Shown here piece after piece: positions 24,925-35,938 of a stretch of DNA of 64,000 nucleotides. The stretch spans positions 48,362,412-48,426,411 of the forward strand of contig CM055909.1 of the NCBI GenBank assembly GCA_029582155.1, in the 5' to 3' direction. The first letter of the stretch is position 1. Every line of letters begins with the position of its first letter. The position numbers were made by a program, and so were the translations under genes. The notes beneath the pieces were generated by a model. That model was not told where the DNA came from, searched no databases, and saw only the letters and a program-made list of their open reading frames with translations. This DNA is from Panopea generosa. Lineage: Eukaryota > Mollusca > Bivalvia > Adapedonta > Hiatellidae.

Positions 24925-25590
24925 GTATGCGAGGGAGGTGTGTGCTGTGAGCATGTGTGCGTGAAGTGAGGTGTGTGCTGTAAGCATGTGTGCGTGAAGT
25001 GAGGTGTGTGCTGTGAGCATGTGTGCGTGTAGTGTTAGGTGTGTGCTGTGAGCATGTAGTGGTAGGTGTGTGTTGTGAGCACGTGTGTGTGTAGTGTTAG
25101 GTGTGTGCTGTGAGCATGTGTGCGTGAAGTGTTAGGTGTGTGCTGTGACCATGTAGTGTTAGGTGTGTGCTGTGAGCATGTGTGCGTGAAGTGAGGTATG
25201 TGCTGTGAGCATGTGTGCGTGAAGTGAGGTGTGTGCTGTGAGGTGTGTGCTGTGAGCATGTGTGCGTGAAATGAGGTGTGTGCTGTGAGCATGTGTGCGT
25301 GAAGTGTGAGTTGTGTGCTGTGAGTATGTGTGCGTGTAGTATTAGGTGTGTTCTGTGAGCATGTGTGCGTGAAGTGAGGTGTGTGCTGTGAGCATGTGTG
25401 CCTGAAGTGAGGTGTGTGCTGAGAGCATGTGTGCGTGAAGTGAGGTGTGTGCTGTGAGCATGTGTGCGTGAAGTGAGGTGTGTCTGTGAGCATGTGTGCG
25501 TGAAGTGTGGGGTGTGTGCTGTGAGCATGTGTGCGTGAAGTGTGAGGTGTGTACTGTGAGCATGTGTGCGTGTAGTGTGAGGTGTTGGTA
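24925..25590. repeat. 33-bp minisatellite, about 20 copies
   Basis: Unit AGGTGTGTGCTGTGAGCATG plus TGTGCGTGAAGTG, with length variants (GTGTTAGG, missing GTGTGCG). His/Thr-rich reverse frames over it are artefacts of the period. Confidence 0.92.
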
Positions 25591-25959
25591 TGAGGGTTAA
25601 TGGCTTTGTTGTTATATTTATTATTGTACTATCATGATAACCATACAGATGGCGCTTGACATGTGTAATGTGCTTTGTCAAAACTTGTCAAAATAACAAT
25701 TATTCCGTAGCACATATTGCATTTAAATTCACATACGTAAGGTTTTTATACGAAGGTATGTCATTGTGTTCGTGTATACAAGTCGTGTTTAATGAATGTT
25801 TGTCAAACACGACTTGCCAATTCATGAATAAAGACGAGTATTTCTTTATCTCTTTATACTTGCTAGTTTTTTTTATAAATCTAAAATCATCACTAGCTGT
25901 GTTAGTTTTAAACGGTGTACTATATACGCTCAATACAGAATTGTTTGTTTATTATAGTC

Positions 25960-26215
25960 TCACCCCTGTTGAAAGGTCCAGCCACACTGGGCTTATGATA
26001 CACCTTTATGCTGTACACAGTTACTTCCCGAAAGCTATCATTGCCAGGCGTCAGACTGTTAGACATTCGGTACCTCCAAATTTAAATAGCTGCTGTGTGA
26101 GCCACCGGCCGCATCAGAAAAAATTCAAGTACTTCCACCCTTTGAACCTTCGACCTCCCGCTTCCGAGGCGGACGCCTTAATCACTAGGCCACTAGAGAC
26201 GGTGTCTTTAACACA
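25960..26215 (-). repeat. tRNA-derived SINE (family F)
   Basis: The minus strand begins at about 26213 with GTGGCCTAGTGATTAAGGCG (A box), then CGAAGGTTCAAAGG (decayed B box), the layout of a Ser/Leu-type tRNA head. The body down to about 25960 is inferred. It is the only copy of this type in the window. Confidence 0.6.
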
Positions 26216-26589
26216 CATATTTTATTTGATCAAATTCTTCATGAATCAGACCTTCTACAGGAACACTACTTCGAAATATACATATTTGACCGTTACTCAA
26301 TAATTATGTCAATGTTCATTTATAAATTATAGTTTTACATTACTCAAAGTTACGATGTGCATAAAACAAAATCTCATACGCAACATCGTGCCTCACCGCC
26401 TCGAGCCCCTGTGCCGGTTTTGTTATTGTAGCTTTAATGGCTTATGATGAATTTTATCAAATAAAATGCGTTTTGAATATAATGAGTGTACATATGAAAT
26501 GAAAACCGTCAGATAAAACATGTTTCTATGCAGATATGTGTTTAATGTTGACATTTTCAAGTGCATTACCTAACAGGCTCCTCACTTAG

Positions 26590-26650
<61 letters not shown>

Positions 26651-26687
26651 TGTGTTTGTGTGCGTGCGTGCGTGCGTGCGTGCGTGT
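26590..26687. repeat. (TG)n followed by (GTGC)n microsatellite
   Basis: About 30 TG units, then several CGTG units to 26687. Confidence 0.95.
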
Positions 26688-26873
26688 ATTTGGCAATAAC
26701 ATAATGCATGTATTTTATCTTTATTCCTAAATGCATAATCTTACAGATGTCTCGACGAGGGCTTCAGTTTTTGACAGTTGATGTAAATAATGTATGATGC
26801 AAAGATCGCTTGCAAAAAAAACAGAATGCAAACAAAATTAAGTTTATAGATAGTTAAAACTTATCTATTTTAC

Positions 26874-27033
26874 AGCGATTGTGAAACAAGTTCTTATAAC
26901 TCATACAAATAACGCTCAAATACTTCCTGGGTAAATTCGGTACTAAGCATATGCGGAAAAAAGTGTCTTGCTCAAGGACACCACACGTAGCCGTGGCGGA
27001 GGGTCAAACCCTCGACCCTTAAGAAGATTCGGC
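26874..27033 (-). mobile_element. SINE family D with target-site duplication
   Basis: Matches the family D copy at 30611-30822 (GATTGTGAAACAAGTTCTTA, CTTCCTGGGTA, TACTAAGCATATGCGGAAAA, then CTCAAGGACACCACACGTAG and a B-box-like GAGGGTCAAACCCTCGA). It is flanked by TATCTATTTTAC (26862-26873) and TATCTATTATAC (27034-27045), a 12-bp duplication with one change. The tRNA A-box end is missing, so the insertion is 5' truncated. Confidence 0.75.
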
Positions 27034-27507
27034 TATCTATTATACAATGTTTCATTTATTTTCTCATAGTGTTTATATGTGTTTTACTGTTTCCGTATGT
27101 TGTGATTGTAATAAAAACAATATACAAATAGGTTTAATTGAGTCTGTTCATTAAGGGTAATAAAGCCCAATCAACACCCTTCAGGCCCCACGGGTATTAT
27201 ATTCTCAAGCAACACTGAATAAGCCCAATGATCCCAATGATTCAAAGATACAGTACGGAGCGACGTTTTCCGCCCGCCACACAACCGGTCCGCTGTTGTA
27301 ATAGTCATTTAACACAGAATCGTTAATGTAAACGAATACTTAACCCAGTTAATGTTGAAGAATGCCAACATATATATGAATTTATATCTAGATTTCTAAT
27401 GACGAGATAACATTGTTTTTGTTTGTTTTTGTTGTTTTTTTGTTTTGTTTATCGTAGTGCACATACCTTGTATTTATTGTATGTATGGAAATTAGCTGCT
27501 GTAATAT

Positions 27508-27790
27508 ACGTTGTACCGTTGGAGCCATCGCGGCATATTTTTTTTAAATTAAGTCAAGTCGAAACAACGAACTTACGATGGTGAAAAGTCGGAACAACGA
27601 AACTACAATGGTGAAAAGTCGAAACAACGAAACTACAATGGTGAAAAGTCGGAACAACGAAACTACGATGATGAAAAGTCGGAACAACGAAACTACGATG
27701 GTGGAAAGTCGGAACAACGAAACTACGATGGTGAAAAGTTGACTTGACTAATTTAAAAAGTATGCCACGATGGCCCCAACGGACACCGTA
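27508..27790. mobile_element. TIR element P1 with a 30-bp minisatellite core
   Basis: The left end (CCGTTGGAGCCATCGCGGCA, then TATTTTTTTTAAATTAAGTC) and the complemented right end (CCGTTGGGGCCATCGTGGCA, TACTTTTTAAATTAGTCAAG) form a ~50-bp inverted repeat. Between them lie about six 30-bp units (GAAAAGTCGGAACAACGAAA plus CTACGATGGT). GTAATA occurs immediately outside both ends (27501-27506 and 27791-27796) and may be the target duplication. The outer TIR (complement of the right end, ACGGTGTCCGTTGGGGCCAT) matches that of the larger element at 35939-37769. Confidence 0.8.
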
Positions 27791-28459
27791 GTAATAAGGG
27801 TGTGTGTTTTTTTCTGAATAAAATATTATATTTTATTCTATTCAGAAATCAAAGACAGAAAAATATAACATATTGTATGTATCAAAAACATGTACCTTTT
27901 TTTTTCTCCAAAATATCGTTGCCAATTTAAGTTATGTATGAATAGTGATTCAGTAATTTGTCAAATCAAAACCAAATAAATTCATAGGTTATTGTGAAAA
28001 TTGACCAAAAAAAAAAATTGCTGATATGAAACTTGGAATCGAATTGTATAAAAAAATAAACGAGGTAGTCATTTTGTGGCGTTTTAGCTTATATCTTACT
28101 TAAGGGTGTAATTCATTATTTAACGATCAATCATTCCACTGTATTTAAATGGAACAAGACACGTGTTTTAAAATCAAATTAGTAGAACAGAATGGAACAA
28201 AATCAATACAACCCTGAAATACGAGTACGTCTAGTAACTAAAGAGCATAATAAATCAAGGAATTAGATACAGGTACTACATTTAACTATTGCGAAACATG
28301 ACAATGCTGAAATCAATTTGATTTCATGTCCTTAAATAAATTCAATTTTTACATTTATTAAGTTACATACGCAGCTTTGTCCTGTCACCAGCCATTAATT
28401 GACATAACAAAGGGGTGACCAATGCATTTAAGTTTCTTTTTTAATTTTTTTCTTTTTTT

Positions 28460-28600
28460 TAGAAGTGGCTTTAATGCCATTTTCAACACATTTCAGGTTA
28501 TATATGGCATATCCAGTTTTACTGGGCGAGGAAGACCTAAGACTAAATCAGACTGAGTAGAACCACCGTCCTTCCGCAAGTTACTGGAAACTTTATTATT
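28460..28600 (-). repeat. SINE family C, fragment
   Basis: CATTTCAGGTTATATATGGC, then ATATCCAGTTTTACTGG and CAGACTGAGTAGAACCACCG, matches the full copy at 60061-60314 but lacks the tRNA head. A palindromic element abuts its right side. Confidence 0.7.
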
Positions 28601-28604
28601 TATA

Positions 28605-28960
28605 CACAGGTAAAAATGCTACGTATGTTTAACATATGTTTTGTCGAACATATGTTAAACATACGTTTAACGTATGTTTCACATGCGTTTTGGTTAACAT
28701 ACGTTTCAAAACATACGTTTAACATACGTAAAGAAACATATGATAATCAGAAACGCACGTTAAACATACGTTTATAAAAACATATGTTAAACGCATGTTA
28801 AACGTACGTTTGACATACGTGATTCAATTCATATGTTTAACATACGTGTAACGTATGGCCAGAAACGTATGTTTAACGCACGTGGTACTATTTATATGTA
28901 AACGTATGTTTTGGCACGTACGTTAACGTACGTTTAACATGCGTGGCATTTTTACCTGTG
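28605..28960. mobile_element. Palindrome-packed TIR element
   Basis: Ends CACAGGTAAAAATGCTACGT and (complemented) CACAGGTAAAAATGCCACGC are inverted repeats, with ATA directly outside each border. Almost the whole 356 bp consists of variants of a self-complementary motif, ACGTATGTTTAACATACGT, and its halves (AACATACGTTT, ACATATGTTAAAC, GTACGTTAACGTAC), in both orientations. There is no simple tandem period. One copy in the window, so mobility is inferred from the ends. Confidence 0.7.
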
Positions 28961-30300
28961 ATATTCGTCAAAAAACAACAAAAGTTTGTTTCTTAAAATA
29001 AAAAAAAAGATTCCCACAGCCATCCGGCCTGTTGTTTCGATAGAATACCCCCGTTTTCCGTATGAGGTAAATAGCGACCATATTAAATAGACTGCGCGAA
29101 CATTTTCATTGCAATGTTGTTGTCTTTGGTATGTTGATAAACCGATGGAAATCTCGCTATCTCCTTAAACATGTCAGCTAAAATATTAGTGACTTTAGAT
29201 ATAACCTCTAAATAATCTTTAAAAACATTTTAAGTAATGTGAAACTACGTAGTTTTTGTTTACACACATAGCACATAGCGTTTTATTAAAACTTTTACAT
29301 AGAAATATACGAATAACGCCCCCACCTCATCTCAACCCTCCAACGGAGATGTCGTCTTCGTCTCAAACCAATGATATCTGAATGAATTTTAAGTAAATAT
29401 AGCGTTGAACAGCATAATAGTTTCGACAAAATTGTTATTATATTGTTCCTACGGTATTTTTATACAGAACAGATTTTAGTTATATAATTTATAATAAGCT
29501 TATAACGCTGCTAATCTATACATTGAGAAACTGACCAAATGTTTAATACATGACGTATATGCAAGTCACAAGTGTTCTGCTCCAAATACGCTGCTCCAGG
29601 TACGCTGCTTAAAAAGACCTTATCGTTGTACTACAGTGATGACCGTAAGGACCCAAGGATAGTAACAACATTTTCAATTAGCATCATTTGGATATGTACT
29701 TTTCGGAAAAAAAATTATTAAATGAAAATTTATATAAAAAAAATGCCATGGGTCCCTTTAAAATGACTCTCATACTAGCACTCACACATTGGCAATCTTC
29801 TCTTCCTCAAGCATATTCAAGATATATCAAATTGTGATTATAAAACTTCTATCCCCTGCATGCAACTGCCTGTTACAACGTTTTTGCGTTTAAGAGCAGC
29901 GCTGAGACTGAAAATTGCTTAATAATCGTCAATCAAAATGAAATAAGTAAACGTTGATTCATAGGATCAGTTCACTGCAAAGACGTTGGTTAAAGAAGTG
30001 AGTATACGAGCCGACAAATGAACACGAGGCAATGTTCTTAATTGCCTCTAAATACGTAAATACGTAGTTGTCAATTAGGGATGAATTCAGTGCAACCTTA
30101 AAAATAATGTGTAATTTAGTCTATAATTAAGTGTCCAATTATGATTAAATGAAATAATGAGTAGCAAATGAGCCGCTCGCTATTTTCTAGTAATTATATA
30201 TATATATAGATACGCTGTGTTTCTATATATATATATATAGTGACTCCTCTTGACCACGTGTATTTAATTTTCCATATGTGTGTACTGTAAGTATTATGAG
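28961..30300. other. No gene seen
   Basis: Unique AT-rich sequence; nothing recognisable. Confidence 0.5.
30195..30240. repeat. Paired (TA)n runs forming an imperfect hairpin
   Basis: TATATATATATAGATACG and a mirrored CTATATATATATATATAG, separated by GCTGTGTTT. Confidence 0.8.
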
Positions 30301-30307
30301 AATGAAA

Positions 30308-30597
30308 CCACAGCGATGGTCTAGAGTCGCATACAGAAGGTCGTGCGTTCGATCACTTGTCGGGTGATACCAAAGACTTGCTTGAACATGGTACAAGAAG
30401 CTTCCTCGCCTGGCGCTCAACATAATTTTTTTTGGCACTTGGCATTTAGAGGATAGTTCTAAGTCTTATTTGCCGGTGTCAGTATAACGTGACAGGGTTG
30501 GGTATCATACCAAGTGTCTGCGGCATGATACTCCAGCGTGACAGCGCTTAGAATACTGACGTCGCGATATAACTGAACAATTTTTAAAAGCGACTCT
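30308..30597 (+). mobile_element. SINE family A
   Basis: A decayed tRNA head (GATGGTCTAGAGTCGCATAC, B box GTGCGTTCGATCACTTG) is followed by the same body as at 48023-48320 (GATACCAAAGACTTGCTTGA, GAAGCTTCCTCG, GGTGTCAGTATAACGTGACA, then GCGCTTAGAATACTG) and tail AAAAGCGACTCTAAA. Confidence 0.8.
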
Positions 30598-30610
30598 AAA
30601 CTCCAGTTTA

Positions 30611-30822
30611 GTTTAAACGTTTTTATTTTACTTCGATTGTGAAACAAGTTCTTACAACTTAGACAAATCATGCTCGATGTCTTCCTGGGTAGAACCAGTA
30701 CTAAGCACATGAGGAAAAAGTATCTAGCTCAAAGACACCACACATAGCCGTGTCGGAGGATCGAACCTACGACCCTCCGCTCCAAATGGGTTCGCTACTC
30801 TACCATTAAATACCAAACAAAA
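30611..30822 (-). mobile_element. SINE family D, fuller copy
   Basis: Minus strand: AATGGTAGAGTAGCGAACCC (A box region), GGTCGTAGGTTCGATCCTCC (B box), then a body (GTGTGGTGTCTTTGAGCTAG, CTTAGTACTGGTTCTACCCA) and tail ending TTTCACAATCGAAGTAAAAT. It directly abuts the SINE at 30308-30597. Confidence 0.75.
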
Positions 30823-31374
30823 ACAGCATTAAGAGAATGCCATATACTCTGCTGTTGTGGCTGTGACGTTTTAATGCTATGTGTCTCTGATGGTATTAAA
30901 AAGTAACTTAGTAATTTCGACATAGTGGAATCAAATTGAATCCGCTCAAATCAGACAGCTAGCTATCACATTTCAACCAGTACGTAACTTCTTTAAGTAT
31001 TTGTACAAGTAAATTGGTTCTTAACAAATTCATGTACAGTTTATAAATAACGTTTCATTTTTGACCATTTGAATGAGAAAAAAAACTATAACAAAGCAAA
31101 TACAAACTTAAATGTTTATTTCTGTGCATTTAATAAAACCACACTATTGAATTAGTTTTTTCAATTTTGTCAGTATAATCCTAATCTTATTTCGTTTTTT
31201 TCATGTGACAGTAGAAAGGAAATGATCACTGATTTATATCGCAACATCAAGCACAGATAGTAAATTGTTTTTGGTATCAATGTGTACTACATGTTTTATA
31301 TTAGATAACTTTTAAAACTAACGTTAGCTGTACCTGAACATGATTTGTTTTTTATTTCGATTGTTATTAAGGCA

Positions 31375-32690
31375 AGGTGGATGTAACATCAGGTGGGTGT
31401 AACATCAAGTGAATGTAACATCAGGTGGTTGTAACATCAGGCGGATGTAACATCAGGTGGGTGTAATATCAGGTGGGTGTAATATCAGGTGAAAGTTACA
31501 TCAGGTGGGTGTAACATCAGGTGGATGTAACATCAGGAGGGTGTAACACCTGGTGGGTGTAACATAAGGTGAATGTTACATCAGGTGGATGTTACATCAA
31601 GTGAGTGTAACATCAGGTGGGTGTAACATCAGGTGGATGTAAGAGCAGGTGAATGTAACATCAGGTGGTGTAACATCATGAGGATGTAACACCAGGTGAG
31701 CGTGACACCAGGTGGATATAACATCAGGTGGATGTAACATCAGGTGGGTGTAAGATCAGGTGGATGTAAGACCAGGTGAATGAAACATCAGGTGGGTGTA
31801 ACATCAGGTGGTGTAACATCATGTGGATGTAACACCAGGTGGGTGTAACACCAGGATGTAACATCAGGTGGGTGTAACATCAGGTGGATGTAACATCAGG
31901 TGGGTGTAATATCAGGTGAAAGTTACATCTGCTGGGTTTAACATCAGGTGGGTGTAACATCAGTTGAATGTTACATCAGGTGGATGTTACATCAAGTGGG
32001 TGTAACATCAGGTGGTTGTAAAATCAGGTGGATGTAAGAGCAGGTGAATGAAACACCGGGATGGTGTAACATAAAGTGAATGTAAGATCAGGTGGTGTAA
32101 CATCATGTGGATGTAACACCAGGTGGGTGTAACACCAGGTGGATATAACATCAGATGGATGTAACATCAGGTGGATGTAAGATCAGGTGGATGAAAGAGC
32201 AGGTGAATGTAACTTCAGGTGGGTGTAACATCAGGTGGATGTAACATCAGGTGGGTGTAACATCAGGTGGTAAAACATCATGTAGATGTAACACCATGTT
32301 GGTGTAACACCAGGAGGATATAACATGAGTTGGATGTAACATCTGATGGATGTGACATCAGGTGGATGTAACACAAGGTGGATGTATCATCAGGTGGATG
32401 TAACACAAGGTGGGTGTAACATCATGTGGGTGTAACATCAGATGTATGTAACACCAGGTGGATGTAATATCAGGCGGATGCAACACCAGGCGGATGTAAC
32501 ATCAGGCGGGTGTGACATCAGGTGGATGTAGCATCAGGTTGATATAACATCAGGTGGGTGTAACATCAGGTTGATATAACATCAGATGGATGTAACATCA
32601 GGTGGATGTAACATCAGGTGGATGTAACATCAGATGGATGTAACATCAGGTGGTTGTAACATCAGCTGGGTGTAACATCATGGATTGCGA
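31375..32690. repeat. 16-bp minisatellite, about 80 copies
   Basis: Unit GGTGGATGTAACATCA with many single-base variants (GGGTGTAA, GAATGTTA, ACACCA, AGAGCA). Blocks such as TAACACCAGGTG next to GATATAACATCA recur at several places, so larger segments have been duplicated within the array. Confidence 0.93.
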
Positions 32691-32793
32691 TGAAAGTTCA
32701 GACCTTATATGAACCGGTCTCGAGTCGGCTTCCTGGGTAGAACCAGTACTGAGTGTTGTTTTATTGGAGGCTGAAGGCATGTGGCATATGGTA

Positions 32794-32856
32794 AGGCCTA
32801 AAAAAAAAAAAGGTTTGTTTCCTGTTACATGCCCAAAAAAATATGGGTCGGTAGGT

Positions 32857-32898
<42 letters not shown>

Positions 32899-33355
32899 TC
32901 GTTACCACACTCCTTTATTAAATGGAACATCAAAATGAATGAGTTTGTTAGTTTCTATTACATGATTATATATGTCATTTTGGGGGTAGTGGTGTGAAAG
33001 TAATATATCTTTTAAATAGTACTCAACTTCAGATATGAATCTGAAATCTGAAGTGGCTATAATAAACCGAGGAAGATGTTTTGATATAGGCTATACTGTC
33101 TTTGCAAAAATTATACCTTGCACCGTTTCTGTGAGTCTATATCGTCTAGGCGTATGCAGTGATTATTTTATAATGAGATTACGAGCGTCTAAACGACACA
33201 GCGCGCCGATGCGTAAGAATAACTTCGTTGTGAAAATCACCAAAAAGAGCGCGAAATCCGATGCCGATTTTTTGGACATAAAAACTTTTGAGTCGGCAGT
33301 TAAAATATAGGGTCGGTCGGGTAACCGGAAACAAACATCTTTTTTTTTTAGGCCT
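32794..33355. mobile_element. MITE family D (AGGCCT ends), copy 1
   Basis: Ends AGGCCTAAAAAAAAA then GGTTTGTTTCCTGTTACATG, and (complemented) AGGCCTAAAAAAAAAGATGT then TTGTTTCCGGTTACCCGACC, make a TIR of about 45 bp. A ~35-bp poly-T lies inside. It is nearly identical to 55256-55763 outside a ~48-bp indel. A short frame starting MRLRASKRHSAP is open in both copies, but the copies are too alike for this to show selection. Confidence 0.88.
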
Positions 33356-35202
33356 AAGGCAGTAATATTTTAAGAAGCAATCAGTTCAATAATAACCTCA
33401 GGATAAATATATATTAAACACCATTACTGACGTAAAATAATTAAAAAAAATCAAATACAAGTATAGAACAATTAAAATGTAATTATCACGCAAGCGTTAA
33501 GCAGATGTACAAGACTATGTTTTATGTTACTCTAAACTTCAACATAACTATTGATCAAGAATCTTATGAAATTCTTGATTAGAAGATATAAACTAAAAGA
33601 AAAGTTACTTCAATGTCGTTATATTTATAGACAAATGAAACAATACCATGTGCATCAAGTATGCAGTCATGCATTTCAAATAAGAAATACATGTCCAAAC
33701 AGAAGACGATATGTGTGGGGTGGGGCAACGAGGGGTGTCCAATTAAACAGCACACTGTTCAGCAGAAATACAAGCAAAGTGACACCAGGGTTACTGCCCT
33801 AGAACGGTCAATGTCAATATTGCTAAGCTTAAAATTAAAAAAATTAAAATATGTATAACACGCATGCGCAGCATTTAAAAGATACAACCAACAGCAGGTT
33901 CAGAATGAGTATAAGAACAACGTATATATAGAGAAAAACGTGACAACAGTAGTCAAAAAGCCTTAGAACGTTCTATAGCAAAATATGCCACTTAGGAACA
34001 TAAACGTTCGTCACATCATAAAACGAGTCAGTGTAAATAAAAGTATCCCTGTCAACCATTCCCTTACGGATGCATTCGGAATGAAGTTAAATGAGATTCT
34101 CGCATATTTTAAAGCATATTCACACTTTAGTTTAGCGAGCTCTGGAATACTTTAGGCATAGTACCGTCATTGGAAAAAGGAAGTGCTTCCGTGGGGTAGT
34201 CGCATAATGGCGGTTATAAATAATCCTCGTTTCTTCTTCTTTAAAAATACATTTTCCTTATTTTAAGGCTAAATTTTTATTTGACTGTCATTATTGATGT
34301 ATTCTGAACATTTTGACAGCACTGTCATGTTTGAATTGTGAATTTAGAAAAAAAAATGATGCTTGGAAATTGGGGTATGAATACATGAAAGTCTACTTTC
34401 ACATTGACAAGTGTATACACTGAGCAGAAACAAAAACAATTATATGACACATGGCCCCTACTTTTCTCATAATATTTTGGTAGTGCTGCTTATACAGGAT
34501 TGACTGTATTCACTTTAACAAGCGCACGTTCATGGGGATACATGAAGTTGTCTGTCGCAGATATGTGTGCTGATGAAATACAATCTATATAATATGAATG
34601 TTCCAAGCTGTTCATCATATTTTGTACAATCAGACATGCTACGATACCACATTACTGTTGGATACAGTACACATCAACAGACTTACTTAACAGATTTCTC
34701 ATACAATATCAAAACCAAATAGTTCTATTTCGGCATAGCTGCATATAATTAACTAATTAACACATTGTCGTTTTATGATGTGACGCGTCTCGAAAGAGCG
34801 AGGATGGACGAACTCGTAATTCTGGTTTAGCTCCCAGTAGTGGTTTTTCTGTACGTATATATTCGACCCCGTATACTTTCGACCCCGTATACCATCAAGG
34901 AACTAAATGCCTTCATGCTTTATATAAACATGACACCTTGGTACCGCAGTGGTCGAACTGTACATGTTATAGTGTACGATGATAATATTCTTGTGTAAAG
35001 ACTAAAAACGAATAAAAAATAGGTTTTAGAATCTATATTCACTTTACATAGATATTTGAAACTAGCGGTTGCTACCAAAGTAGTAGTGATTAACATACAG
35101 TTGGGTTCGTATAGCTCGGGTATATCCAGTGAACTTCACATGCACTTATCGATATGGACACGAACGTCTGTTAATTGAGTCTGGTTGTGGAAATTTATCT
35201 CA
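33356..35202. other. No gene seen apart from dispersed repeat F
   Basis: A short open segment at 33661-33858 has no supporting splice sites. The remainder is AT-rich. Confidence 0.45.
34155..34392. repeat. Dispersed repeat F, copy 1
   Basis: GGCATAGTACCGTCATTGG, AAGTGCTTCCGTGGGGTAGT, then a long AT-rich part ending GGAAATTGGGGTATGAATAC; homologous to 48805-49012. Confidence 0.7.
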
Positions 35203-35664
35203 GGTCAGCTACCACCATTGCGTTTTCCATATGTTAACATTATAGCGTTTTACCTAATTTTTACTATTTCTAACAGTCGCGAACCAAAAGTCCTATATCA
35301 TATTAAAGTGCTATCCTACACTCAAATGAAAATGTCCAAAGATTGGTGTCAAAAGTATAACTTTTTACCACTTTTTGCACCCCGAATTAGGGTACTCCAA
35401 CTTTCAGCATGAAAAAATTAAATTTCACCAATTTTACTTTCAATACGGTTTCCTTAATAAAATGAATTTAGTCAGTCAAAGAAACATAATTATAAGTTTT
35501 TAATGACACAAACAAATAAACTAATATTCTTTTGCAATCTTTTACCAATTTGACATTTTCATCCAACCAAAATTAAGATAACTATCAAACTATATGCCCT
35601 GAACATCCCTTTTTACTTTTTTTTCAGCCAATCAGAGAGCTCGTCTCAATGGTGGTAGCTGACC
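35203..35664. mobile_element. TIR element L
   Basis: GGTCAGCTACCACCATTG at the left is exactly complementary to CAATGGTGGTAGCTGACC at the right; the interior has no repeats or convincing frame. Single copy, no clear target duplication. Confidence 0.7.
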
Positions 35665-35938
35665 ATCACTAGTAAACGAAAGCTTCAGAAGAGACGTTTC
35701 ATAGAAAGCATTGCTAACACAGACTTCGGAAATGTTTGTTTTGTATGGATCGTTATCAGGAATATCAGCCTCACCATCAATTTGGTCTACTACATTATCT
35801 GATAAGCAAACAACTTTGTTTTTAGAACGCCATTGAAGATGCTTGATCTTGGATACATTTTCATCGATTCGTGCTCATATCGCCGGTTCTAACCTTTAGG
35901 AATTTTCAGGAAATGTTCCTTTCTGATTACTGAGCTAA

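Noticed and set aside
24920..25681. His/Thr-rich 194- and 152-codon frames
   Set aside because: Three overlapping frames of the same 33-bp minisatellite.
25656..26303. 215-codon plus-strand frame
   Set aside because: Half of it runs through a SINE in antisense; no splice sites or homology.
33035..33310. 91-codon frame inside MITE family D as a possible gene
   Set aside because: Only partly shared with the second copy, interrupted by the indel, and the two copies are too similar to show selection.
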